Source of the DNA: Blautia sp.
GTDB lineage: Bacteria > Bacillota > Clostridia > Lachnospirales > Lachnospiraceae
Assembly (NCBI GenBank): GCA_017463155.1
Contig: JAFTPT010000047.1
Coordinates: 1 to 53,779 of the forward strand
DNA length: 53,779 nucleotides
Direction: 5' to 3'
In this document: positions 40,907 to 49,435 of the stretch, in pieces
Layout: each line of letters starts with the position of its first letter
Numbering within the stretch: position 1 is the first letter of the stretch
Made by a program: the position numbers and the translations under genes
The notes under the pieces: generated by a model
Seen by the model: the letters and a program-made list of their open reading frames with translations, nothing else
Databases searched by the model: none
Told to the model about the DNA's origin: nothing

Positions 40907-43259
40907 GATCCCAAAACTCCTTCAGTCTGGCCTCAACGGTGTCCAGACGGCAGATCTGTCTGTCGTTCCATTCCTCCGGCAGATAGCCGGCATATTCGGG
41001 ACTGCAGAACCGTTCGTCGAGCAGAAGGATCATCCCCACGTCCGTTCTGGAACGGATCACGCGCCCGGCCGCCTGCAGCACCTTATTCATTCCCGGGCAA
41101 AGATAGGCATAATGAAATCCCTGTCCGCCCTTCTTATTGTAATAGGAGGATAGCAGCTCCCGTTCACGGCTCACCTGGGGAAGCCCGGTCCCGACGATAA
41201 TCGCGCCGATGAGCCGGTCGCCGATCAGGTCGATCCCTTCCGCAAAAATGCCGCCCATAATACAGAATCCGACAAGCGTTCCCTCCTGCTCTGAAAAACG
41301 TTCGAGAAATCCTTCCCGCTCCTGTTCGTTCATATCCTGCTGCTGAATGAGTGTCTGGACCCAGGGAACCGCGAACTCCTGTTCATAGATGTCCCTCACG
41401 TCCTCCATCATCCGGTAGGACGGGAAGAAGACCATATAGTTGCCGCGCTTCTGCCATACCGCCCTGGCAATATATTCCGCAATCTTCCGATACTCCTCAT
41501 ACCCGCGTCTTTTATAGCGGGTACTGACGTCCACGCCTGTCAGGATACAGCGGTTTTCCTGTGGAAAGGGAGAGGCTACATAGATCCCGTAATCGTCATC
41601 CCTTATACTTAATAGCCGCCGGTAATACCCCATGGGAAGAAGCGTGGCCGAAAAAAACACCGTGCCGGCACCCTTCTTCAGCCGCTCGGAAAGATTTGCG
41701 GCAGGGTTCACGCAGTACAGCTTCTCCCGGCCGCGTCCGTCCTCCGCCTTCTCAAAATAGACCACATAGTTTTCATCCAGCAGATCGGCGATATTCAGGA
41801 AATCCCGTACCGAAAAATAAAAATCCAGGATCTCCTCCACGATCTCCTGATCCGCCTGGTCCGATAAAAGCCGTTCGATCTCCCCCTGCACCTCCAGAAG
41901 CGTGAGCGGCAGTGCTCCGGGGTTTTCCAGTACACGTATTTCCTCCGTCTCCTTTTCAAGCTCGAGCAGCTGGGTATTCACCCGTCCCAGCGCTCTGTAG
42001 AGACGTTTTGCCCTGTTCTTTGTAAGTCTGCGGGCAAGAAGGACCTCTGTCCGGTCAATGGAAGCACTGTACATCTCCCTGCTTCGTTCCACCAGGTTGT
42101 GCGCTTCATCCACCAGGAAAATATAGCGTCCCGATACGCCTTCGCCGAAATATCGCTTCAGATAGACGTTCGGGTCAAAAACATAGTTGTAGTCGCAGAT
42201 TACGCCATCCGTCCAGACAGCCAGATCCAGGCACATCTCAAAGGGACAGACCCTCCATTTCTCCGCATGGGCAAGCAGCGTCTCCCTGTCGTAGGAGACT
42301 TCCTCCTGCAGAAGCTCGAACACCGCGTCATTCACCCTGTCAAAGTGTCCTTTCGCATACGGACAGTGCTCAGGGTCGCATTCCGGCTTATCAAGAAAAC
42401 AGACCTTCTCCTTGGCTGTAATGGTGATCGTCTTGAAACGAAGGCCGTGAGACCTCAGGATCTGGTAGGCTTCCTCCGCCACCGTCCGGGTGATCGTCTT
42501 GGCCGTCAGGTAGAACACCGTGTCGGCCTTTCCTTCCCCGACGGACCGGACGGCCGGATAAACGGCAGACATGGTCTTGCCCACGCCGGTCGGGGCCTGA
42601 ACAAAGATCTGCCGTCCCTCGGAGATCGTGTGATACACGCCCGTGACCATCTTCCGCTGCCCCTTCCGGTAGGGAAAAGGAAACTCAAGTCCCTGCATGG
42701 AACGATCGCGAAGGCGGATCCACGCTTCCCGGAAGGAGACCCATTTATGATACTCCAGCAGGAGCTTCTCATACCACGCACAAAGTTCCTCCATGGAGAT
42801 CGTCTCTCTGAACCGACGGATCTTTTCTGTCTCCAGATCCGCGTAGGTCATCTGGATGCCGATCCGGTCCAGTTTCTGCTGCTTACCGTAGATATACCCA
42901 TAGCAAAAGGCCTGTGCCCGGTGAACAGGTACAGGCGCTTCCAGATGCTCAAGGCCCGCATGAAGTCCCTTGATCTCATCGATCCAGGTCAGGCCCTCTT
43001 CCTCAAAGATCCCGTCTGCTCTGCCCTCGACCTGGACAGACAGATCCTCGAATTCCGTCAGCTCCTTAAGAGCCGCCTCCGCCCGGTAGCCTGACCCCAT
43101 CTGCTTCTGGATCCTGCGGTGAATGCGGCTTCCCTTCAGCATGGCTTCTTTGTCGATCCCGCCGCCGCGGCTGTCAAGATCGCCGCTTCGCAGGATAAAC
43201 TCCACCAGGTTCCGGACGGAGATCCGGATGATCTTTTTATCTCCGCTGCTGTTTTCCAT
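40869..43259 (-). CDS. PD-(D/E)XK nuclease fused to XPD/DinG-type Fe-S helicase
   Basis: A 796-residue fusion. The N-terminal domain (1-180) fits a Cas4/RecB-like nuclease: H47 (GSRIH), D82 (GRADGIF), E95 and K97 (IDEIKG), and Q116 (AQAFCYGY). The C-terminal part is an SF2 helicase: Walker A APTGVGKT at 222-229, DEAH at 384-387, and cysteines C287, C294, C299 and C338 (or C343) between them that would hold the [4Fe-4S] cluster of XPD/DinG. The motif VI region has QAAGRVIRSRTDVG near 750. It may resect or unwind structured DNA in repair. It lies 5 bp downstream of aspartate kinase. Confidence 0.88.
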   Translation of the reverse strand: MENSSGDKKIIRISVRNLVEFILRSGDLDSRGGGIDKEAMLKGSRIHRRIQKQMGSGYRAEAALKELTEFEDLSVQVEGRADGIFEEEGLTWIDEIKGLHAGLEHLEAPVPVHRAQAFCYGYIYGKQQKLDRIGIQMTYADLETEKIRRFRETISMEELCAWYEKLLLEYHKWVSFREAWIRLRDRSMQGLEFPFPYRKGQRKMVTGVYHTISEGRQIFVQAPTGVGKTMSAVYPAVRSVGEGKADTVFYLTAKTITRTVAEEAYQILRSHGLRFKTITITAKEKVCFLDKPECDPEHCPYAKGHFDRVNDAVFELLQEEVSYDRETLLAHAEKWRVCPFEMCLDLAVWTDGVICDYNYVFDPNVYLKRYFGEGVSGRYIFLVDEAHNLVERSREMYSASIDRTEVLLARRLTKNRAKRLYRALGRVNTQLLELEKETEEIRVLENPGALPLTLLEVQGEIERLLSDQADQEIVEEILDFYFSVRDFLNIADLLDENYVVYFEKAEDGRGREKLYCVNPAANLSERLKKGAGTVFFSATLLPMGYYRRLLSIRDDDYGIYVASPFPQENRCILTGVDVSTRYKRRGYEEYRKIAEYIARAVWQKRGNYMVFFPSYRMMEDVRDIYEQEFAVPWVQTLIQQQDMNEQEREGFLERFSEQEGTLVGFCIMGGIFAEGIDLIGDRLIGAIIVGTGLPQVSRERELLSSYYNKKGGQGFHYAYLCPGMNKVLQAAGRVIRSRTDVGMILLLDERFCSPEYAGYLPEEWNDRQICRLDTVEARLKEFWDHAAKEASETDTK

Positions 43260-43264
43260 TATTC

Positions 43265-44584
43265 CTACATCTGTGTCATGACAAAAATATCGTAAATGGC
43301 TTTTACCGCCGTTTCAAAATCCCTGTTCTCCACGCCGATGATGATATTCAGCTCACTGGAGCCCTGGTCGATCATCTTGACATTGACGCTGGCATGGGCC
43401 AGTGCCGAGAAGATCCTGCCGGCCGTACCACGGGTAGACCGCATGCCTCTTCCGACCACCGCGATCAGGGCCAGGTCCGATTCCATTTCCACGCAGTCAG
43501 GCTCCACGGCCTTATGGATGCCCGCGATCACCTGCTGCTCCTTATCCTCAAATTCGTCCTGATGGACATAGACCGTCATGGTGTCGATCCCGGAGGGCAT
43601 ATGCTCAAAGCTGATGCCCTGGTCCTCGAACACCTGCAGGACCTTCCGGCCAAAGCCGATCTCCCCGTTCATCAGGGATTTTTCGATGTTGATCGAGCAG
43701 AAGCCCTTCTTGCCGGCGATCCCGGTGATGGTATACCGCGGCTTACGGCAGGTGCTCTCTACGATCAGTGTCCCCTTGTCCGAAGGACAGTTCGTATTCC
43801 GGATATTGATCGGGATGCCGAGCTTACGTACCGGGAAGATCGATTCCTCGTGCAGGACCGTCGCTCCCATATATGCCAGCTCCCGGAGTTCCCGGTAGGT
43901 GATGGTTTCGATGATCTCCGGGTTCTTGACGATCCTGGGATCCGCCACCAGAAATCCGGAGACGTCCGTCCAGTTCTCATACATGTCCGCGAAGATCGCC
44001 TTGGCGACCAGAGAGCCCGTGATGTCGGAGCCGCCCCGGGAGAAGGTCCGTACCTTTCCGTTCTCCTCCGCCCCGTAGAAGCCCGGGACCACAGCGTTCT
44101 CCGCCTTCGACAGGCGTTCCCCGAGAAGACGGTCCGTCGTATCCGCGTCAAAGCTTCCGTCTGCGTGGAAACGGATCACCTCCGCCGCATCCACGAATTC
44201 ATAGCCGAGATAAGCAGCCATGACCTTGCCGTTCAGGTACTCGCCGCGGGATGCGGCATATTCCTCGCCTGCCAGATCACGGAAATTCTTCTCGATCACG
44301 GCGAATTCTTCTTCCAGGGACAGGTCCAGGTTCAAACCGCGGATGATCTCATAATACCGCTCCTTGATCGCCTTCAGCTGATTTCCGAAATCCTCTCCGG
44401 CGGCTGCCGTCCTGTAGCAGGTGTACAGCATGTCCGTAACCTTTGTGTCCCCCTCAAACCGCTTGCCCGGTGCGGACGGGATCACATATCTTCTGTCTTC
44501 CTCTTCCCGGATGATCTCGCCGACCTTGCGGAACTGCTCTGCATTGGCCAGAGAGCTGCCACCGAATTTAACCACTTTTTTCAT
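43265..44584 (-). CDS. Aspartate kinase
   Basis: It phosphorylates aspartate, the entry to the lysine, methionine, threonine and diaminopimelate branch. 439 residues. KFGGSSLANAEQFRKV (6-21) binds ATP. TFSRGGSDITGSLVAKAI (about 182-199) is the second kinase motif. The C-terminal 130 residues hold two ACT domains (GKKGFCSINIEK, and VVGRGMRSTRGTAGRIF), so allosteric feedback is expected. It belongs to the monofunctional class I type with an inserted helical region. RBS AGAGGAG. Which isozyme (lysC/thrA-like) cannot be settled here. Confidence 0.95.
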   Translation of the reverse strand: MKKVVKFGGSSLANAEQFRKVGEIIREEEDRRYVIPSAPGKRFEGDTKVTDMLYTCYRTAAAGEDFGNQLKAIKERYYEIIRGLNLDLSLEEEFAVIEKNFRDLAGEEYAASRGEYLNGKVMAAYLGYEFVDAAEVIRFHADGSFDADTTDRLLGERLSKAENAVVPGFYGAEENGKVRTFSRGGSDITGSLVAKAIFADMYENWTDVSGFLVADPRIVKNPEIIETITYRELRELAYMGATVLHEESIFPVRKLGIPINIRNTNCPSDKGTLIVESTCRKPRYTITGIAGKKGFCSINIEKSLMNGEIGFGRKVLQVFEDQGISFEHMPSGIDTMTVYVHQDEFEDKEQQVIAGIHKAVEPDCVEMESDLALIAVVGRGMRSTRGTAGRIFSALAHASVNVKMIDQGSSELNIIIGVENRDFETAVKAIYDIFVMTQM

Positions 44585-44655
44585 GATACTGTCTGATCTC
44601 CTCTTCTGTAAAAACTGAATACCATTGTAATGAATCCAGTCCTGATTTGCAAGGA

Positions 44656-45339
44656 TTACCGGTCCTCCGGCTCAAATTTTATGATATCCACAACCTCGAG
44701 AGAGCCCTCCCGGACCCGGAACCGGACATCCAGCCCCGCAAACGGCATCCCGTAAACCCTGTCCGGATCCTTCTGGTAGCGGGGCCGTGGATCCGAAGAG
44801 AGCACCTCAAGGAGTGCTTCTCTTTGCTCTTCCGGCACACGCCCGGAAAGTTCCGGAGGGATGTGCACCGAAAGATGCGGCATCTCTGTATGATCCGTGA
44901 AGCCGCCGGCAGCATCCGGATGGCAGTCCGAATGAATGTACGGCTTGATGTCATAGATCGGTGTCCCATCCATCAGATCCGCGCCGGCGACAAGCAGTAC
45001 GGGGCCCAGCTCCTTGTCCTGCAGGATCCCCTCCAGCCGCACACTGGACAGTCCGATCGGGTTTGGCCGGAACGGAGAGCGGGTCGCAAAGACTCCCATC
45101 CTTCTGTTCCCGCCAAGCCTGGGCGGACGTACCGTCGGGGACCAGTCATCTCTCCTGGCCTCGCTGAATTCCCAGATCAGCCAGATGTGCGAAAACTCCT
45201 CAAGGCCCCGGAGGGCCTCCCGGTTCCGGTACGGCGGCTCGAACACGATCCTCGCCTTCAAGGCATCGATCTTTCCGCTCTGGTGAGGGATCCCGAACTT
45301 GGTAGGAAAGCTGCTTTCAATATGAGCGATCACCTTCAT
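44656..45339 (-). CDS. trmO: tRNA (N6-threonylcarbamoyladenosine(37)-N6)-methyltransferase TrmO
   Basis: It methylates t6A37 in some threonine tRNAs, with SAM. 227 residues. FGIPHQSG (about 15-22) and RIVFEPPYRNREALRGLEEF begin the fold. The family motif LGGNRRMGVFATRSPFRPNPIGLSS (about 75-99, in two parts) includes the Arg and Pro that bind SAM. DLMDGTPIYDIKPYIHSD (about 122-139) is the second motif. The gene overlaps the TtcA-like gene by 23 nt. Both act on tRNA. Confidence 0.92.
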   Translation of the reverse strand: MKVIAHIESSFPTKFGIPHQSGKIDALKARIVFEPPYRNREALRGLEEFSHIWLIWEFSEARRDDWSPTVRPPRLGGNRRMGVFATRSPFRPNPIGLSSVRLEGILQDKELGPVLLVAGADLMDGTPIYDIKPYIHSDCHPDAAGGFTDHTEMPHLSVHIPPELSGRVPEEQREALLEVLSSDPRPRYQKDPDRVYGMPFAGLDVRFRVREGSLEVVDIIKFEPEDR

Positions 45340-46273
45340 GCGGATCCACCTCCGTTACAAGCGCGTCATCATAGCCATCCAGGAAATGATGGCGCACCCC
45401 GTCCTTTTTGTATGCCACGATCGTGCTGAGATTTACGTTCTCAACACTTTTAAAGATATTGCTTTCGATCACCGGCTCCTTTTTGGCCAGTGTACGGATC
45501 AGCTCCTTTATTTCCAGGCGCTTTGAATTTCTGTCCTCCTCCCGGGCCGACGCATTCTGCTCGGTAAACCGACAGGCACAGCGGATAAACGAAAGGCTGT
45601 TAAAGTTCGCCCACCGGATGATATCCGCTTCCCGTATCAGATAAAGGGGACGGATCAGCTCCATCCCTTCAAAATTCACACTATGCAGTTTGGGCATCAT
45701 CGTCTGGACCTGTCCGCCGTACAGCATGCCCATCAGGATCGTCTCGATCACATCGTCATAATGATGCCCGAGCGCGATCTTGTTGCAGCCGAGAAGCCTC
45801 GCGTTGTTGTACAGGTATCCACGGCGCATCCTGGCGCACAGGTAGCAGGGCGATTCTCCTTCGCCGGCGACGATCCCGAAGATCGGTGATTCAAACACAC
45901 GTATCGGCACGCCCAGAAGCCTCGCGTTGGAAAGGATCCTCTCCCGGTTGGCCTCGCTGTACCCGGGATCCATCACCAGGTATTCCACCTCAAAATTCTT
46001 TCTTCCATGCCTGTACAGCTCCTGGAAGAGCTTCGCCATCAGCATGGAATCCTTCCCGCCCGAAATGCAGACCGCGATCCGGTCTCCGTCCTTGATCAGC
46101 TCATAGTCGTTGATCGCACGCGTAAACCGGCTCCACAGCTCCTTCCGGTAGGTCTTGATCAGCGAACGTTCCGCCGTCCTTCGGAAGAGCAGCTCCTTTT
46201 CCGTAAGCTCTTCTCCCGGCTCCATAGGCTGCGGAACGGTGGTCTCTTTTTCCTTTTCCTCATTGCAGGCCAT
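45317..46273 (-). CDS. TtcA-family tRNA 2-thiocytidine synthase-like PP-loop ATPase
   Basis: A tRNA thiolation enzyme of the TtcA/TtuA group. From the ATG at 46273 it has 318 residues; that codon is 7 nt after AGGAGG, whereas the ATG at 46279 is too near. The PP-loop is CISGGKDSMLMA (about 69-80). The PCYLCARMRRG motif (about 146) gives two cysteines, and CRFTEQNASAREED another, as for an Fe-S cluster. GHHYDDVIETILM binds ATP. The first about 35 residues are charged and unlike E. coli TtcA. It overlaps the PrsW gene by 14 nt. Could equally act on another tRNA position. Confidence 0.85.
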   Translation of the reverse strand: MACNEEKEKETTVPQPMEPGEELTEKELLFRRTAERSLIKTYRKELWSRFTRAINDYELIKDGDRIAVCISGGKDSMLMAKLFQELYRHGRKNFEVEYLVMDPGYSEANRERILSNARLLGVPIRVFESPIFGIVAGEGESPCYLCARMRRGYLYNNARLLGCNKIALGHHYDDVIETILMGMLYGGQVQTMMPKLHSVNFEGMELIRPLYLIREADIIRWANFNSLSFIRCACRFTEQNASAREEDRNSKRLEIKELIRTLAKKEPVIESNIFKSVENVNLSTIVAYKKDGVRHHFLDGYDDALVTEVDPHEGDRSY

Positions 46274-47015
46274 GGCCATCCTCCTCTCCCGGGCCGGGCA
46301 AATAAGTCCATCCCGGGCCCACCGGCCTGTCCTCCCTGGAAAAACGCCGTACACGGACAAACGCCGCCACATCCAGGATGATCACGTAAAGAATAAAGAC
46401 AACGGGGGAGTAATCCCAGTCGATGGAGATGATATAATCATAGAATCCGTGGATGATCGTGGGAAACAGCAGGGCTTTCAGAAGATTTGTCCTTTTTCCG
46501 GCAAAATCCTCCTCCATCTCCGCGGCCTTTGCCTTGCCATAATAGTGGCCCATACAGATGCCGAAGATACAGTGGCCGGGAATCGAAGTGAGCGCTCTTG
46601 CAAGGGCTGTCTCCATACCGCCGTCCATGACGTAGAACACATTCTCGATCGCCGCGAAGCCGAGGGAGACCACGACCGCGTAGACTACTCCGTCGTATAC
46701 ATAATCAAAAGCGGAACTCTTCCATGTTCCTTTCTTCAGGAAAAAGTACTTGACGCCTTCCTCCACCAGGGCAACGCCGAAAAACATTTCCAGAAACACG
46801 AAAGCGGACTCGGAACTCGCGATCCCTGCAAAAAACCTTTCGGCAAAACCCTCCAGTATGATCGCAGGAATAGCCGCAAGCACTCCCAGCAGAAAAAGCT
46901 TCACCAGCAGTGACACCGGTTCCCGTTCGATCCTGTCAAGACGCCATATCCTGTAGATCAGGAATAAAGGCGGGATCACCGCGACCGCCATGATCCCCGT
47001 AAAAAAATGTTCCAT
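46260..47015 (-). CDS. PrsW-family intramembrane metalloprotease
   Basis: A 251-residue polytopic membrane protein. From the ATG at 47015 (TTGGAG 6 nt upstream) it has about eight hydrophobic segments. The family motifs are ALVEEGVKYFFLKK (EExxK, about 78-91), AFDYVYDGVVYAVVVSLGFAAIEN (about 97-120, in two adjoining parts), HCIFGICMGHYYG (about 145-157) and IIHGFYDYI (about 187-195). In B. subtilis PrsW cleaves an anti-sigma factor; no anti-sigma gene is near. It is 25 bp downstream of proC. Confidence 0.9.
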   Translation of the reverse strand: MEHFFTGIMAVAVIPPLFLIYRIWRLDRIEREPVSLLVKLFLLGVLAAIPAIILEGFAERFFAGIASSESAFVFLEMFFGVALVEEGVKYFFLKKGTWKSSAFDYVYDGVVYAVVVSLGFAAIENVFYVMDGGMETALARALTSIPGHCIFGICMGHYYGKAKAAEMEEDFAGKRTNLLKALLFPTIIHGFYDYIISIDWDYSPVVFILYVIILDVAAFVRVRRFSREDRPVGPGWTYLPGPGEEDGHGLQ

Positions 47016-47040
47016 TCTATTCTCCAATCCTGTTTACGGG

Positions 47041-47829
47041 TCAAAGCCCGCTGTTCATAACGGCATCGATGGACTTGAGGCAGGCATTCCGGAATCCTGC
47101 CTCCTCCAGAGCCGCGCATCCCCGGATCGTCGTTCCGGCCGGTGAGCAGACCTGATCCTTGAGAACCGCCGGGTGCTCCCCGGACTCCAGCTGCAGGGCT
47201 GCCGATCCGAGTACTGTCTGTGTCACAAGCTCATAGGCAAGCTTTCTTGGTATCCCGTACTTGACGGCTGCATCCGCGTAGGCTTCCATCAAAAGGTCGA
47301 CAAAAGCCGGTCCGCATCCGCTCACCGCGCCGCCGATCCCCATCAGGTGGGACGGCATCTCGATCACGATCCCCACCTGGCTGAAAAGTTTCTTTACCTG
47401 CTCCCGTTCCTCTGTCTCCAGGGAATTCGTGCTCTCAAACAACAGCACACCCTCCCCCACCATCGCCGGCGTATTCGGCATGATAAACTGGAAGCGGACG
47501 GAGGGATCCAGATACTTCTGGTACCTGGCATAGTCCCACCCGGCGCAGATCGACAGCAGTGTCTTTCCGTTCAATGCATCCCCGAGCCCTCCGAGCACTT
47601 CCTCAATCTGGTAAGGCTTGCAGGCCATAATAACCGTGTCCGTCCGTGAGGCAAGTTCGACCGCACTTCCGACCGGAACAAAGCCGATCCTTTCGGCATT
47701 TCGCTTAAGTTTCTCCTGATCCGGCGCAAAGGCATAGATCTGGTCCTTACCGACCAGGCCGGATTTCAGGAATCCGGCCGCGAGAGCCTGCGCCATATTC
47801 CCCATTCCGAGAAAGCCGATCTTATTCAT
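47041..47829 (-). CDS. proC: Pyrroline-5-carboxylate reductase
   Basis: The last step of proline synthesis, with NAD(P)H. 262 residues. IGFLGMGNMAQALAAGF (4-20) is the Rossmann motif. FIMPNTPAMVGEG (about 113-125) and GCGPAFVDLLMEAYADAAVKYG (about 152-173, in two adjoining parts) bind substrate. QVCSPAGTTIRG (about 226) is the C-terminal signature. The start overlaps the AAA ATPase gene by 8 nt. proA and proB are not in the window. Confidence 0.95.
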   Translation of the reverse strand: MNKIGFLGMGNMAQALAAGFLKSGLVGKDQIYAFAPDQEKLKRNAERIGFVPVGSAVELASRTDTVIMACKPYQIEEVLGGLGDALNGKTLLSICAGWDYARYQKYLDPSVRFQFIMPNTPAMVGEGVLLFESTNSLETEEREQVKKLFSQVGIVIEMPSHLMGIGGAVSGCGPAFVDLLMEAYADAAVKYGIPRKLAYELVTQTVLGSAALQLESGEHPAVLKDQVCSPAGTTIRGCAALEEAGFRNACLKSIDAVMNSGL

Positions 47830-49210
47830 TCTCTGTCTCCTCAGCGGTCATATCCACATCTTCTTCTGCTGCTTCTTCTGCCGGAATCGTGTCTTCTTGT
47901 CCGGATACCACGTCTTCTTCCGGAATCGTATCGTTTTCTGCAGGGATTGCTTTGTCCTCGGCCGGTGCGGCGTCTTCTCCGGAAACCACGTTCTCTGCCT
48001 CAGTGGCCGTTTCCTCTGAAACCGGAGCCTCCTCCTTCTTCTCCTGCATATCTTCGTCCATCAGATCCGCGAGCGTGATGGCGACCATGTCCTCATGGGT
48101 CGGTGCCTCCATCGCGGCCACACGGCGGGCCTGGTTGGTGATGAACTCCTCGAACATGTTGCGGACTTCACGGGCGTTGGCAAAATTCTCGCATTTTTCG
48201 AACTTCCGGAGCTTGATGATCTCCCGGATCTGCCGCATGACGTCATCATCCACGGTATAGTCATATTTCTTGCAGTTGAGCTTGAAGATGCCCTCCAGCT
48301 CATCCACCGTATAATCCGGAAATTCGATATATTTGTTGAAACGGGATTTAAGGCCCGGATTGCTGTTGATGAAGGTCTCCATCGGTCCGGTATAACCGGC
48401 TACGATCACCACGAATTCATCCCGGTGGTCCTCCATGGCCTTCAGGATCGTGTCGATGGCTTCCTGGCCGAAGGTGTCATCCTTTCGTGCAAGTGCATAG
48501 GCTTCATCGATAAAGAGAACGCCGCCCATGGCCTTCTGGATCGCCTCCTGGGTCTTGATCGCTGTCTGACCGACATAACCGGCCACCAGACCCGAACGAT
48601 CGACCTCGATGAGCTGTCCGCCCGTAAGGACGCCGATATTCTTGTAAAGCTTTGCAAGGATACGCGCAACCGTTGTCTTTCCTGTACCGGGATTGCCGGT
48701 AAAGACCAGATGCATGGAGACCGGTACGGATTTGAGTCCCTCATCCTTACGCATCTTCTGGATCCTGGCAAAATCCGCCAGCTCCTTCACGTCGTGCTTG
48801 ATGGTGGTAAGACCGATCAGCTCGTCCAGCTGCTCCATCGGATCCTTCTCGGGCTCTTTGGGCTTTTCCTCCTGCTGCTGGCTCTCTTTGGCTTCCTCAC
48901 CGGGCTTTGGCTCCGCCTTGTCCGTCTCCGCCTTCCGCCCCGGGAAGCTGAGCTCCGGCTCTCTGCCGAGCAGCTCTTTGGCTTCCTTCAGTGCGTCCTG
49001 CGCCTTTTTGACCGCGTCCTCCTCGGCCTTCTTCAGGATCTCCTCCGTACTCGGCAGGCTGTCGTCCTTTTTGGGCGTACGTTCCTTTTTCCGTGTACTG
49101 TTCCCGCCGCCGAACAGATCTCCGTAGAGGTCCTTCATCAGCGTATCTTCCGCATCTGTCAGTCTTTCAAGTGCTTCCAGTTCTTTTTCTGTAAGCTTCT
49201 CTTTTTTCAT
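47822..49210 (-). CDS. AAA ATPase of the CbbX/SpoVK type
   Basis: A 462-residue protein from the ATG at 49210 (GGAAGGAAAG upstream). The N-terminal 120 residues are charged, with a helical stretch rich in Glu/Lys. The AAA module (about 130-390) has Walker A GNPGTGKT (172-179), the pore-like motif DRSGLVAGYVGQTAIKT (about 204-220) and Walker B VLFIDEAYAL (231-240). A long acidic, repeat-like tail (EEDVVSGQEDTIPAEEAAEE) follows. CbbX and SpoVK remodel proteins; the client is unknown. It overlaps proC and is transcribed divergently from the zinc-ribbon/TPM gene. Confidence 0.85.
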   Translation of the reverse strand: MKKEKLTEKELEALERLTDAEDTLMKDLYGDLFGGGNSTRKKERTPKKDDSLPSTEEILKKAEEDAVKKAQDALKEAKELLGREPELSFPGRKAETDKAEPKPGEEAKESQQQEEKPKEPEKDPMEQLDELIGLTTIKHDVKELADFARIQKMRKDEGLKSVPVSMHLVFTGNPGTGKTTVARILAKLYKNIGVLTGGQLIEVDRSGLVAGYVGQTAIKTQEAIQKAMGGVLFIDEAYALARKDDTFGQEAIDTILKAMEDHRDEFVVIVAGYTGPMETFINSNPGLKSRFNKYIEFPDYTVDELEGIFKLNCKKYDYTVDDDVMRQIREIIKLRKFEKCENFANAREVRNMFEEFITNQARRVAAMEAPTHEDMVAITLADLMDEDMQEKKEEAPVSEETATEAENVVSGEDAAPAEDKAIPAENDTIPEEDVVSGQEDTIPAEEAAEEDVDMTAEETENE

Positions 49211-49275
49211 GGGCTCTTTCCTTCCTTCAGGTCTCAAGTCGGATGGTTCCTGACACTGTGATCATATTTACCGAT

Positions 49276-49304
49276 ATTTTACCCCCTGCATTCCCAGAAT
49301 GCAA
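49276..49304 (-). promoter_or_regulatory. AAA gene promoter with an embedded palindrome
   Basis: Minus strand: -35 TTGCAT (49299-49304), 17-bp spacer, -10 TAAAAT (49276-49281). A perfect 7-bp inverted repeat, TGCATTC-CCA-GAATGCA (49287-49303), lies in the spacer and overlaps the -35, where a repressor would block polymerase. Confidence 0.6.
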
Positions 49305-49320
49305 TGAAAAAGTGAGCCGC

Positions 49321-49350
49321 TTGCAGGGCAGGAGCAGGTTATGATACAAT
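49321..49350 (+). promoter_or_regulatory. Possible promoter of the zinc-ribbon/TPM gene
   Basis: Plus strand: TTGCAG then, 18 bp later, TACAAT, with TATGAT overlapping. It lies about 90 bp upstream of the ATG at 49436 and divergent from the AAA gene promoter. Moderate match. Confidence 0.4.
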
Positions 49351-49435
49351 TAACGATATACATACTACTGTTCCGGCTGTCCCCGCAGGCAGCCACGCGC
49401 CCGGACCTGTTCCGGCTCTTTTCAGGAGGTTTTCC

